From: Alteribacillus sp. YIM 98480
Lineage (GTDB): Bacteria > Bacillota > Bacilli > Bacillales > Marinococcaceae
Assembly: GCF_009765375.1 (NCBI RefSeq)
Contig: NZ_VTOK01000002.1
Coordinates: 186,001 to 250,000, forward strand
DNA length: 64,000 nucleotides
Direction: 5' to 3'
Part shown: in pieces, positions 51,220 to 60,234 of the stretch
Position numbering within the stretch: position 1 is the stretch's first letter
Layout of the letters: each line of letters starts with the position of its first letter
Program-made: the position numbers and the translations under genes
The notes under the pieces: model-generated
The model's database searches: none
Told to the model about the DNA's origin: nothing
The model's input: only the letters and a program-made list of their open reading frames with translations

Positions 51220-53006
51220 TGCTTTGGAGAAGCGTCGTTGGTAAGCTATGGATCACGATATTACTATTAGTACTTGTTGTTCTTTTAATACTAACCGTCT
51301 TGCTGCTGCAATTTTTTGAACGGTTTCATATTACAGAAGCAGAAGAACAATTGACGAATCATGCAAATGTTATCGTATCTGTATTAGAGGAGTATGACAA
51401 TCCGTCCGAAGCGCTTAATACCGTAGAAAAAATTGCAGATTCGTATGATACCACTGTAGTTGTTTTTCAAAATGGAGAGGAATGGGAATCTTCGAATTCG
51501 GAAACAGAAATTCATCTGCCGCTATCCTTGTTTAAAGAAGATGAAAGGTTATCTCTTGTTAGTGCTGATGAATCAGTTATAACTCACGGTGATTTTCCTA
51601 TCTATGAAGATGGAGAAGAAATCCATAATGAGATTTTTGTCGTAGGGATGCCGTTTGAAACAACAGATGGAGAAGCAGGTTCTTTATATCTATATCAATC
51701 GCTGTCTATTATTGAAGATACAACCGGAGAAACAAAACAAATTATTTTATTATCTGCTGGAATAGCCATTATTTTAACGACAGTATTTGCTTTTTTTCTT
51801 TCTACTAGAATAACTGCTCCTCTTCGCAAAATGCGCGAGCTCGCATTAGAAGTGGCAAAAGGAAATTTTGAAACAAAAGTCCCGATATTGACTAATGATG
51901 AAATCGGTCAATTAGGTAACGCCTTTAATAAAATGAGGCGGGAATTAAACCAAAACATAACTGCTTTAAACCAAGAGAAAGAGCAATTGAGCAGAATTCT
52001 AAGCAGTATGGCTGACGGAGTTATCACAATGGATAGAAAAGGGACAATAGTGGTGACTAATCCGCCGGCAGACCGTTTTTTACAGTCATATCAATATGAA
52101 CACTATCATGAATTAAACAATGAAAAAGAGCTTCTTCCAAAAGAAGTTAAAAAATTGTTTCAGAGGGTTGTGGCATTAGAACAAGAACAAATGATAGAAA
52201 TGGACGTACAGGGTCGAAGTTATGTCGTACTAATGACACCGCTCTATGATAAACAATTTGTACGAGGTATTGTGGCGGTCATACGGGATATGACAGAAGA
52301 AAGGCAGCATGACAAACTCCGTAAAGATTTTATAGCTAACGTATCACATGAACTGCGCACCCCTATTTCTATGCTACAAGGCTACAGCGAGGCAATTATC
52401 GATGATATTGCGGCTAGCGAAGAAGATAAAAAAGAAATCGGCCGTATTATTTATGATGAGTCTATGAGAATGGGCAGGTTGGTTAATGAACTTCTGGACC
52501 TGGCACGCATGGAGGCAGGTCATATACAACTTGAAAAACAATGGATTCATATACCATCATTCAGCGAAAGAATTCATAAAAAATTCCAAGGTTTAGCTAA
52601 AGAGGCAGAGGTAGAACTGAAATTAATCCAAAATAATGAATTTGAACAAGCATATTTAGACCCAGACCGTGTGGAACAAGTGATGACCAACCTTATTCAT
52701 AACGCCATACGCCATACAAGTGTACACGGCTATGTGAAGATAATGATTCATAATTCAGCAAACGGTGTAACGGTAGAAATAAAAGATAGTGGTTCTGGAA
52801 TACCAGAAGAAGACTTGCCGTATGTGTTTGAGCGTTTTTATAAAGCAGATAAAGCAAGAACGAGAGGAAAAGGCGGTACTGGGTTAGGTCTTGCTATTGC
52901 TAAGAATATTGTCGAAGCTCATAGCGGTGAAATAACTGTTCACAGTAAGCTGCATGAAGGGACGACATTTCGTTTTTATATTCCAAGAGAAAAAGATAAG
53001 GAATAA
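51219..53006 (+). CDS. resE: Sensor histidine kinase ResE
   Basis: A 595-residue kinase. Membrane helix 1 (12-32), an outer sensor domain (33-170), helix 2 (175-195), HAMP (196-250), PAS (255-360; MADGVITMDRKGTIVVTN), the His box FIANVSHELRTPISML near 370, then N box NLIHNAIRHTS, G1 KDSGSGIPEEDLPYVFERF and G2 GTGLGLAIAKNIVEAH. It senses redox or nitric-oxide state and controls ResD. In B. subtilis sigX follows; here a methyltransferase gene follows instead. Confidence 0.94.
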   Translation: MLWRSVVGKLWITILLLVLVVLLILTVLLLQFFERFHITEAEEQLTNHANVIVSVLEEYDNPSEALNTVEKIADSYDTTVVVFQNGEEWESSNSETEIHLPLSLFKEDERLSLVSADESVITHGDFPIYEDGEEIHNEIFVVGMPFETTDGEAGSLYLYQSLSIIEDTTGETKQIILLSAGIAIILTTVFAFFLSTRITAPLRKMRELALEVAKGNFETKVPILTNDEIGQLGNAFNKMRRELNQNITALNQEKEQLSRILSSMADGVITMDRKGTIVVTNPPADRFLQSYQYEHYHELNNEKELLPKEVKKLFQRVVALEQEQMIEMDVQGRSYVVLMTPLYDKQFVRGIVAVIRDMTEERQHDKLRKDFIANVSHELRTPISMLQGYSEAIIDDIAASEEDKKEIGRIIYDESMRMGRLVNELLDLARMEAGHIQLEKQWIHIPSFSERIHKKFQGLAKEAEVELKLIQNNEFEQAYLDPDRVEQVMTNLIHNAIRHTSVHGYVKIMIHNSANGVTVEIKDSGSGIPEEDLPYVFERFYKADKARTRGKGGTGLGLAIAKNIVEAHSGEITVHSKLHEGTTFRFYIPREKDKE

Positions 53007-53033
53007 GAATGTATAAACATTTGGAGGAAACCT

Positions 53034-53762
53034 ATGAAATCATGGTTTGAAGAACATTTTCAAGAAGACTACCTGCGTATTTATGACCATAGAGACGAAG
53101 AAAAAGCAGCAAATGAACTAACTCATATCATGAAATATTTACCGCTTGAAAGAGGGATGAAAGCGATAGATTTATGCTGTGGCAACGGCAGACATGCAAG
53201 GTGGCTGGCAAGAAAAGGGCTGCATGTAACCGGAATAGATTTGTCACCAGCTCTATTGAAAAAAGCCATCGATCTAACTGCCGGCCTTTCCGTTCATTAT
53301 CAGAGAGCAGACATTAGGGATGTGCCTTTGCTGCAGGAGTTTGACGCTGCCTTTAACTTATTTACGAGTTTTGGCTACTTTTCGGATGATGCAGAAAATG
53401 AACTTGTATTTACCCGAGCTGCAGAAGCATTAAAAAGCTGGGGCTGGTTTTGTTTTGATTATTTAAACCCTGCTTATGTTAAAAATACACTCGTTCCAAA
53501 AGATGAATCCATCAAAGATGGTCTGCACGTGATCCAAGAACGTGAAGTTTCACCAGAGTTTGTTTTTAAGCGAATTACAATAAAAGAAGGCGACACAAAA
53601 AGAGAATATCAGGAACGTGTTAAGTTATACGAACAAGATGCTTTAAAAAAAATGCTTGAAAGAAATGATTTTAAAGTTTTACACCTTTTCGGTGATTATG
53701 ATGCTTCTTCTTATGATAGTGAGAGTTCACCTAGACAAATTTTCATCTGCCAAAAAAATTAG
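53034..53762 (+). CDS. Class I SAM-dependent methyltransferase
   Basis: A 242-residue methyltransferase. Motif I is AIDLCCGNGRHARWLARKG near residue 43 and the acidic end of strand 2 is VTGIDLSPALLKKA. Motif near FNLFTSFGYFSDDAENELV fits the family found behind many small-molecule types. The substrate is unknown; no link to heme or res genes can be shown. It starts 27 bases after resE behind GGAGGAA, so it may be in the res transcript. Confidence 0.85.
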   Translation: MKSWFEEHFQEDYLRIYDHRDEEKAANELTHIMKYLPLERGMKAIDLCCGNGRHARWLARKGLHVTGIDLSPALLKKAIDLTAGLSVHYQRADIRDVPLLQEFDAAFNLFTSFGYFSDDAENELVFTRAAEALKSWGWFCFDYLNPAYVKNTLVPKDESIKDGLHVIQEREVSPEFVFKRITIKEGDTKREYQERVKLYEQDALKKMLERNDFKVLHLFGDYDASSYDSESSPRQIFICQKN

Positions 53763-53834
53763 CTGAAAATATATTACATATGAAGTTTTTTTATGTATAA
53801 TTAAAAATAACTGTAAAATAAAAAAATCATGCTA

Positions 53835-54022
53835 AAGGTCATACATGAATACATGAAAATGTATGTTAAAAGGGAAGTCCGGTGTAAATCCGGCACGGTC
53901 CCGCCACTGTAATCGCACGCTGTAAAATTTGTTCTTCATGCCACTGTCTAATAGATGGACGGGAAGGTGAACATTTTTGCGTAAGTCAGGAGACCTGCCT
54001 TTAAGCACGGTGATGAACCTTC
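53835..54022 (+). ncRNA. Cobalamin riboswitch
   Basis: Conserved parts are AAAGGGAAGTCCGGTGTAAA (53870), CCGGCACGGTCCCGCCACTG, the B12 box GCCACTGT seen again at 53940, GGGAAGGTGA and AGTCAGGAGACCTGCC (53984). Together they form the four-way junction that binds adenosylcobalamin. Downstream DNA to 54115 holds the switching region and terminator. It controls the corrinoid operon. Exact ends are approximate. Confidence 0.95.
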
Positions 54023-54083
54023 GAGGAAAAGGTGCGGCCGAATGACTGACCTGTACTGGTAACAGTAAGATCATGAACATTCC

Positions 54084-54115
54084 GCGCTCTCCTTTTTGAA
54101 GGGGAGCTTTTTTAG
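54084..54115 (+). terminator. Terminator of the cobalamin riboswitch
   Basis: GCTCTCC and GGGGAGC arms (one G-T pair) around TTTTTGAA, then TTTTTT. It lies 34 bases before btuF, as expected for the off-state. Confidence 0.88.
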
Positions 54116-54148
54116 TATCCAATTACGTACATACAAGGGGGAAACATT

Positions 54149-55126
54149 ATGAAAAAGTGGATAGGATTCATTTTTACTTCTATTAGTATTTTATTTATGT
54201 CAGCATGCGGGACGGATGAAGAAAATCCTTCTTCTGATGGGAATGAAGAAAATAAACAAGAAGAACAATCAGCTGGAGATTTTCCGATTGAAGTAACAGA
54301 TGGCATGGGGGAAGAAGTGAGTATTGAAGAAAAGCCTGAACGTATCGTAAGCCTCGTGCCAAGTAATACAGAAATAGCATTCGCACTTGGGCTTGGTGAT
54401 GAGATCGTTGGGGTAACAGATTATTGCAATTACCCAGAAGAAGCCACAGAAAAACAAAGCGTCGGGGATATGGAGTTTGACGTCGAAACTCTTCTATCAT
54501 TAGAGCCGGATCTCGTTTTAGCACACGCCTCTTCGGCTCATGGTTCAGAAGAAGGCTTAAAGCAGATTGAAGAGGCTGGTATTGATGTATTAATCGTAAA
54601 TGACGCTTCTTCATTTGAAGATGCGTATGGCTCCATCGAAATGATTTCACAAGCTACCGGAACAGAAAAAGAAGCAGAAACGATTATTTCAGATATGAAA
54701 GAAGATATAACTGAAATTGAAGAACAGGCAGAAAGTATAACGGAGGATGACCGCAAAACGGTTTGGGTAGAAATACAGCCACCTCCTGAAATCTTTACAA
54801 CGGGAAAAGGAACTTTTATAAATGAAATGCTCGAAACGATTAACGCAGAAAACGCAGCTAGAGAGGAAGAAGGCTGGATTCAATATAGTGAAGAGGAGGC
54901 AGTTGCTCATAATCCAGATGTGATTATAACTACATACGGACATTATGTAGATGAGCCATCAGCTGAAATCAAGGAACGGGAAGGGTGGGAACAGGTGCCT
55001 GCTGTTGAAAACGATGAAATTCATGATATTGACAATGATACTGTAAGTCGTCCTGGTCCACGGCTGACTGAAGGAACGGAACAATTAGCTGAGCTGGTAT
55101 ACCCAAATGAATTCTCAGAACAGTAA
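54149..55126 (+). CDS. btuF: Corrinoid ABC transporter, substrate-binding lipoprotein
   Basis: A 325-residue lipoprotein. Signal and lipobox end at MSAC, Cys near residue 20, followed by a very acidic linker. The mature part is a BtuF/FhuD-fold binding protein: KPERIVSLVPSNTEIAFALG near 66, GVTDYCNYPEEA, and two lobes joined by a long helix. The riboswitch ahead and cobalamin genes behind identify the ligand as a corrinoid. It overlaps btuC by 20 bases. GGGGGAAAC precedes the ATG. Confidence 0.93.
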   Translation: MKKWIGFIFTSISILFMSACGTDEENPSSDGNEENKQEEQSAGDFPIEVTDGMGEEVSIEEKPERIVSLVPSNTEIAFALGLGDEIVGVTDYCNYPEEATEKQSVGDMEFDVETLLSLEPDLVLAHASSAHGSEEGLKQIEEAGIDVLIVNDASSFEDAYGSIEMISQATGTEKEAETIISDMKEDITEIEEQAESITEDDRKTVWVEIQPPPEIFTTGKGTFINEMLETINAENAAREEEGWIQYSEEEAVAHNPDVIITTYGHYVDEPSAEIKEREGWEQVPAVENDEIHDIDNDTVSRPGPRLTEGTEQLAELVYPNEFSEQ

Positions 55127-56150
55127 TGCGATCACTTGTTATTTAATCGGTGCAGTATTTCTATGCGTTTGTATTACCATTGGTATTTCAGCAGGCAGTT
55201 TATCCATCCCTTTTTTGACGAGTGCGGAAGTTTTATGGCGTTCGATATGGAATTTGGATATGCCAGCTGAAATAAATGAAACGCATGCAGCGATAATATG
55301 GAATATACGGCTGCCGCGCGTACTATTAGCTGCTCTGGTTGGCTCATCTCTAGCTTTAGCTGGAGCAGCATTTCAAGGTTTGTTAAAAAATCCTCTAGCA
55401 GATCCCTATACTCTTGGTGTGTCTTCAGGGGCAGCTTTAGGAGCTGTTTTCGTATTATTTTTAGGATTGTCGCTTCCGCTTTTAGGTAGCTTTACTTTAC
55501 CTGTTGTCAGTATACTTACTGGATTTCTAACCTTGTTCTTCTTATTGGGCTTTGTGCGTTTCATAGAAAAATCATTAACAACAGAAACCATTATATTAGC
55601 AGGTATCATTGTTAGTTCATTTTTAGGATCAATGATCTCTTTTATCATTGCTTTAACAGAGGATGAGTTAAGGCAGATTGTATCGTGGCTGATGGGCAGT
55701 GTAGCAATGAAAGGCTGGGACTATATATGGTTAAATGTCCCTTTTTTTGTATTAGGAGCAGGTTTGTTGTTCGCAAACAGAAAAGAGTTGAATGCATTAG
55801 TGTTTGGAGAGGAAACGGCAAAAACGTTAGGCGTAGATACGGATAAGCGCAGGATGACTATTCTAGCTGGTGCTTCTCTGTTAACCGGTGCAGCTGTTTC
55901 TGTGTCTGGAACAATTGGGTTTGTTGGACTAGTCGTTCCTCATTTGGTTCGACTGATATTTGGCCCCGACCATAACCTGCTTTTGCCAATGTCGATCTTT
56001 GCGGGGGGAGGATTTCTCGTTTTAACCGATTTAGCAGCCCGAACTATAATTGCTCCGACAGAATTGCCTATTGGAGTTATAACGGCAATTATTGGAGCGC
56101 CAATATTCGGAATTCTTTTGTTTCAAGAGCGGTGCAAAAGGATGAAATAA
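55107..56150 (+). CDS. btuC: Corrinoid ABC transporter permease
   Basis: A 347-residue FecCD-family permease with about ten helices. Family blocks: RLPRVLLAALVGSSLALAG then FQGLLKNPLADPYTLGVSSGA near 95, and GFVGLVVPHLVRLIFGPDH near 275, which contacts the ATPase. It starts at ATG 55107 inside the end of btuF and ends with an overlap into the next frame. It imports corrinoids handed over by BtuF. Confidence 0.92.
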   Translation: MNSQNSNAITCYLIGAVFLCVCITIGISAGSLSIPFLTSAEVLWRSIWNLDMPAEINETHAAIIWNIRLPRVLLAALVGSSLALAGAAFQGLLKNPLADPYTLGVSSGAALGAVFVLFLGLSLPLLGSFTLPVVSILTGFLTLFFLLGFVRFIEKSLTTETIILAGIIVSSFLGSMISFIIALTEDELRQIVSWLMGSVAMKGWDYIWLNVPFFVLGAGLLFANRKELNALVFGEETAKTLGVDTDKRRMTILAGASLLTGAAVSVSGTIGFVGLVVPHLVRLIFGPDHNLLLPMSIFAGGGFLVLTDLAARTIIAPTELPIGVITAIIGAPIFGILLFQERCKRMK

Positions 56151-56173
56151 TCATACATACCGGGGGTGATGAA

Positions 56174-57661
56174 TTGCTCGAGTTAAAAGGTGTAACTGGC
56201 GGCTACGGATCTATTCCAGTAGTAAAGAATATTAACTTTCAAATGAATGCTGGTGAAATATTGGGAATTATCGGCCCTAATGGAAGCGGGAAATCAACAT
56301 TATTAAAATTCATCTATGGCTCTCTTCATCCAGAAAAAGGTCAGATTGTGATTGATAATCAGCCCCTTGACCGCTATTCTCAAAAGAACTTAGCCAAAAA
56401 GATTGCTGTCCTTCCTCAACAGACTGATAGTGCTTTTTCTTATACGGTAAGACAGGTAGTTGAACTTGGAAGATATCCTCATCAAACCGGTTGGTTTTCT
56501 TCTAACAGTGATAAAGATGAAAAAGTAGTCAATAAAGCAATGACCGAAACCGGAGTTTTTTCATTTGCTGATCAGCCCATTGATAGTTTAAGCGGAGGAG
56601 AAAAGCAAAGAGTGCTGTTAGCCAGGGCTTTGGCGCAAGAGCCTGATATTTTACTTTTAGATGAACCAACCAACCATTTGGATATCTCTTATCAGCTCAG
56701 TTTACTTGATACGTTAAAAGAATGGACCGATTCAAAACAATTAACAGTTATAGCTGTACTGCATGACTTAAACATGGCGGCCATGTACAGTCATCGGATT
56801 CTTCTGATGGACCAGGGAGAGCAAAGAGCACTCGATAAACCATCGTATGTGTTGGAAAAGACAGTATTAGAAGAAGTATATGACGCCCATCTGCAAAGAA
56901 AAGAGCATCCTTCCGTTCCGAGCCCGCTGATTACCTTGGAACCTTCTAAAAGATCATTTGACGAGCGATTTGATTTACTAGATACGTTGACATTTGATGA
57001 AACAGAAGAGAGAGTTTGCATTTCTTCTCAGTTTTATTGGAAAACTTTATCATCAGCAGTTATTGGAGCAGGATTTGGATGGCATCGATTTTTTGTTAAC
57101 AGGCACGTCGAAAAAGACTATCATTGTGATAATCCACAAGAAGAGTACGGTGCTTATCTCCAAAATATTTCTTTGGACACAGCTGATACTGCGGGGATGA
57201 TGACGGCTGCTTTATTGAAAGACGGATCATTCATACGTTTGAAAGATTCTGAAGGGGACATTCTTGTATATGCTACTGCCGGTACTTCTAATGCTGTTGA
57301 TGTCTCCAAAGCATATGAAAATACAGACCTGTCTTTTGCAATTGGCACGATTAATATTTGGATATTTATTGATGGCAAACTAAACGAAGCTGCTTATGCT
57401 CAAGTTATGATGACAGCAACAGAAGCTAAATCAAAAGCTTTGCTAGATCATAAAATTATCGATAACCATTCTAGAACGCTTGCTACAGGCACGTCTACAG
57501 ATAGTATGTTAGTAGCTGCTGTTCACCGTGGCAAAGAATTTATGTATGGCGGCACAGCATCTACTCTCGGGAAGAAAGTTGGTAAAGCTGTGTATGATGC
57601 AGTTACAGAAACATTAGAAAAATATAATCAAAGAAAGAATGAGAATGAAAAATGGGAATAA
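56174..57661 (+). CDS. btuD: Fusion of corrinoid ABC ATPase and CbiZ amidohydrolase
   Basis: A 495-residue fusion. Residues 1-250 are the transporter ATPase: Walker A GPNGSGKSTL, Q loop LPQQTD, signature LSGGEKQRVLLA, Walker B ILLLDEPTNH and H-loop AVLHDLN. Residues 280-490 are CbiZ, the adenosylcobinamide amidohydrolase: VYATAGTSNAVDVS and GTINIWIFIDGKLNEAAYAQ with TATEAKSKALLD, then GTSTDSMLVAA. CbiZ removes the aminopropanol arm so that pseudo-forms are rebuilt as cobalamin. Start TTG 56174 follows GGGGGTGAT; GTG 56132 is in frame but overlaps btuC. Such fusions are known in other bacilli. Confidence 0.92.
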   Translation: MLELKGVTGGYGSIPVVKNINFQMNAGEILGIIGPNGSGKSTLLKFIYGSLHPEKGQIVIDNQPLDRYSQKNLAKKIAVLPQQTDSAFSYTVRQVVELGRYPHQTGWFSSNSDKDEKVVNKAMTETGVFSFADQPIDSLSGGEKQRVLLARALAQEPDILLLDEPTNHLDISYQLSLLDTLKEWTDSKQLTVIAVLHDLNMAAMYSHRILLMDQGEQRALDKPSYVLEKTVLEEVYDAHLQRKEHPSVPSPLITLEPSKRSFDERFDLLDTLTFDETEERVCISSQFYWKTLSSAVIGAGFGWHRFFVNRHVEKDYHCDNPQEEYGAYLQNISLDTADTAGMMTAALLKDGSFIRLKDSEGDILVYATAGTSNAVDVSKAYENTDLSFAIGTINIWIFIDGKLNEAAYAQVMMTATEAKSKALLDHKIIDNHSRTLATGTSTDSMLVAAVHRGKEFMYGGTASTLGKKVGKAVYDAVTETLEKYNQRKNENEKWE

Positions 57662-58617
57662 TTGCTGCCCACCTAATCGCCATTACAGTTTCATATCTTT
57701 TAGACAGATTATTTGGGGACCCGCACTTTTCATTCCATCCGGTAGTATTAATGGGGCGGATGATTTCTTATATAGAGAAAAAATGGAATAAGGGACGTTG
57801 GATTAAAGGAAAAGGTATTCTTGCTAGTTTTCTTCCGGCCATTTTATTGTTCGGTCTTTCTTATGTTTTAACGTTTACAGCATATCAGTTTTCAATATGG
57901 ACTGGGATTTTAACAGAAGCGCTTATCATATGGTTTATGATCGGCGGCACAAGTATGGTGAAAGAAGCCAAGCAAATATACGATTATTTATCGCAGGATG
58001 ATTTAGCAAAAGCCAGAGAACAAACGGCGATGATTGTATCTAGAAATACAGATCAAATGGATGACACACAAATTACTCGTTCTGTATTAGAAAGTACTGG
58101 GGAAAATATTTCTGACAGTGTGACAGCTCCGTTCTTTTATGCGTTCATTGGTGGTGCACCGTTAGCTGTCTTTTATCGTTATATTAATACATCTGATGCG
58201 ATGATTGGCTACACATCAAAACGTTTTAAGGAATTCGGCTGGGCGGCTGCCCGGTCTGATGATGTTTTAAATTACTTACCAGCACGTTTGACTGCATTAG
58301 TGATGACATTGACGGTTTGGAAAATAAAAGCATCTTCTTGGCTTTCAACAGTATTAGTGATTAAACATTACGCTCCCTTACATGAAAGTCCAAATAGCGG
58401 GTACGGAGAGGCAGCAATGGCGGGAATTTTACATGTGAAACTTGGCGGCCCAACACCTTACCTGGATAAATGGGTGAAGCGTCCTTATTTTGGCAATGGA
58501 GATCGTTGTTTACATGCTGAGCTTATTAAAGAAGGATTAATAGTTTGGCATCTTTCTATTATTTATTTCATCAGTTTACTATGGATAACAGGAGGCTTAT
58601 ATTATGTCTTGGCCTGA
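57652..58617 (+). CDS. cbiB: Adenosylcobinamide-phosphate synthase CbiB
   Basis: A 321-residue membrane enzyme that joins aminopropanol phosphate to adenosylcobyric acid. Family blocks: YLLDRLFGDPHFSFHPVVLMGR at the start, then STGENISDSVTAPFFYAFIGGAPLA near 150 and SPNSGYGEAAMAG near 245. About five helices. It overlaps the fusion gene by 10 bases and cobD by 14. It rebuilds what CbiZ removes. Confidence 0.94.
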   Translation: MGIIAAHLIAITVSYLLDRLFGDPHFSFHPVVLMGRMISYIEKKWNKGRWIKGKGILASFLPAILLFGLSYVLTFTAYQFSIWTGILTEALIIWFMIGGTSMVKEAKQIYDYLSQDDLAKAREQTAMIVSRNTDQMDDTQITRSVLESTGENISDSVTAPFFYAFIGGAPLAVFYRYINTSDAMIGYTSKRFKEFGWAAARSDDVLNYLPARLTALVMTLTVWKIKASSWLSTVLVIKHYAPLHESPNSGYGEAAMAGILHVKLGGPTPYLDKWVKRPYFGNGDRCLHAELIKEGLIVWHLSIIYFISLLWITGGLYYVLA

Positions 58618-59686
58618 ACACGGAGCGATGCCGGCGGCTCTTTCTAAACAACTGAGTCAAGCCCGCTGCAGAGAAATAATAGATTTCAGTGTAAATACCA
58701 ACCCTTTTGGACCTCCCGCTGATTTAAAAAGAAAACTAAAAGAATGGACAGATACTATTTACCAGTATACTGATCCGAGCCACTGTACTTTAAGAGAACA
58801 TATGGCGGAGAAAATCAGCTGCAAGCCTGATCACGTTTTGCCTGGTAATGGAGGAGCAGAATTGATTTTTGCAGCAGCAAGGCTCTTTGCTAATAAAAAG
58901 GTTGTTTTAATAGAACCGACTTTTACTGAGTATAAACAAGCATTACAAGCAAATGGTGCAGAGGTTATTTCTTTTTACACAAATGAAGAAACAAGATGGC
59001 AATGGTCATTTCAACACCTCAAGCCATTGCTAGAAAAATCAGATGGCATATGGTTTTGTCATCCGAACAATCCTACCGGAAGCGTCTCTGCCAAAGAAGA
59101 TATAGTGCAGCTTTTAACATACTGTCGTGCCGCTAACAAACTATTAGTAGTAGATGAGGCCTTTTATGATTTTCAACAAGATCCGTTTTTATTTCACCGT
59201 TATATAAAGGGAAATGATCCTATCATTCTCCTTCGGTCTATGACAAAAATGTATGCCGTTCCAGGCTTGAGGCTTGGATATATGCTCGCTTCAGAAAATT
59301 TAATAGAAAAAATAAATAACTATTTACCACCATGGAATGTGAACAGTATTGCTGAACAGGCAATGAGCTATTTGCTGAATCAAGAAGCATTTGTGAACCA
59401 AACAGTTCAACGACTTCATAAAGAAAAAAACCGTGTATTAAAAGGGTTACAGACTTTAAAAGAGATAGAAGTTTTTCCATCAGCGGTGAACTTTTATTTA
59501 ATACGGCACATAAAAAATATTGATATGCGGCCCCTGTTAACGTTTTTAGCACAAGAAGGAATTCATGCTAGACATACTTATCATTTTCCTGGGTTAGATG
59601 GAAAATATCTTCGATTAGCAGTAAAAACAAAAAGTGAAAATGATCAATTACTACAAAGTCTTGCGAGGTGGAGTGGAGGATGCTGA
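58604..59686 (+). CDS. cobD: L-threonine-O-3-phosphate decarboxylase CobD
   Basis: A 360-residue PLP enzyme of the aminotransferase fold that makes (R)-1-amino-2-propanol phosphate. Marks: DFSVNTNPFGPP at the start, CHPNNPTGSVS near 146, VDEAFYDF near 183 and the PLP Lys in RSMTKMYAVPGLRLGYM near 213. Histidinol-phosphate aminotransferase is similar, but the cobalamin operon decides. Overlaps cbiB and cobU. Confidence 0.92.
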   Translation: MSWPEHGAMPAALSKQLSQARCREIIDFSVNTNPFGPPADLKRKLKEWTDTIYQYTDPSHCTLREHMAEKISCKPDHVLPGNGGAELIFAAARLFANKKVVLIEPTFTEYKQALQANGAEVISFYTNEETRWQWSFQHLKPLLEKSDGIWFCHPNNPTGSVSAKEDIVQLLTYCRAANKLLVVDEAFYDFQQDPFLFHRYIKGNDPIILLRSMTKMYAVPGLRLGYMLASENLIEKINNYLPPWNVNSIAEQAMSYLLNQEAFVNQTVQRLHKEKNRVLKGLQTLKEIEVFPSAVNFYLIRHIKNIDMRPLLTFLAQEGIHARHTYHFPGLDGKYLRLAVKTKSENDQLLQSLARWSGGC

Positions 59687-60234
59687 CTTTTGTATGCGGG
59701 GGTGTAAGAAGCGGAAAAAGCAGTTGGGGAGAAAAAGCTGCAGAAAAATTAAGACGAGCAGACGGAAAGCTTATCTATTTAGCAACTGCTAGGCAAAGCG
59801 ATGCGGAAATGAAAAATAGAATCCTTCTTCATCAAAGAGAACGGCAAGCAAAATGTGCAGAATGGACCACCATAGAACAGTCTATAAAATTAGAAACCTG
59901 TGCAGACTTTTTAAGAAATCATGATATTCTTTTTTTGGATTGTTTAACGACCTGGCTAAGTAATGAAATGTTTAAAGATTTTAACCAACCAGTACAACCA
60001 AAAGATATAAAACGTCGTATTATTGCAGCGGTGGCAGCCTTAGAGGGAGCCTGCAATCACGTTATTATTATTAGTAATGACTTATTTCACGAACCTATCC
60101 CTCGTGACAAACACGTGTACAGGTACATAAGGGTACTCGGAGAACTCCACCAATACTTTGTCCACCATGCAAAAACAGCAGTGAAAATGGAAGCAGGCAG
60201 ACCAGTAGTGATGAAAGGGGAAGTTCTCAGATGA
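59680..60234 (+). CDS. cobU: Adenosylcobinamide kinase / guanylyltransferase CobU
   Basis: A 184-residue enzyme that phosphorylates adenosylcobinamide and transfers GMP to it. Walker A is FVCGGVRSGKSSWGEKA; the guanylylated His region is in ILLHQRERQAKCAEWTTIE; DCLTTWLSNEM and IISNDLFHEPIP follow. The end is shorter than the family norm and lacks the usual ARxFRDLxGxxNQ block: here it reads DKHVYRYIRVLGELHQYFVHHAK. Start ATG 59680 follows GGTGGAG by eight bases. Overlaps cobD and cobQ. Confidence 0.87.
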   Translation: MLTFVCGGVRSGKSSWGEKAAEKLRRADGKLIYLATARQSDAEMKNRILLHQRERQAKCAEWTTIEQSIKLETCADFLRNHDILFLDCLTTWLSNEMFKDFNQPVQPKDIKRRIIAAVAALEGACNHVIIISNDLFHEPIPRDKHVYRYIRVLGELHQYFVHHAKTAVKMEAGRPVVMKGEVLR

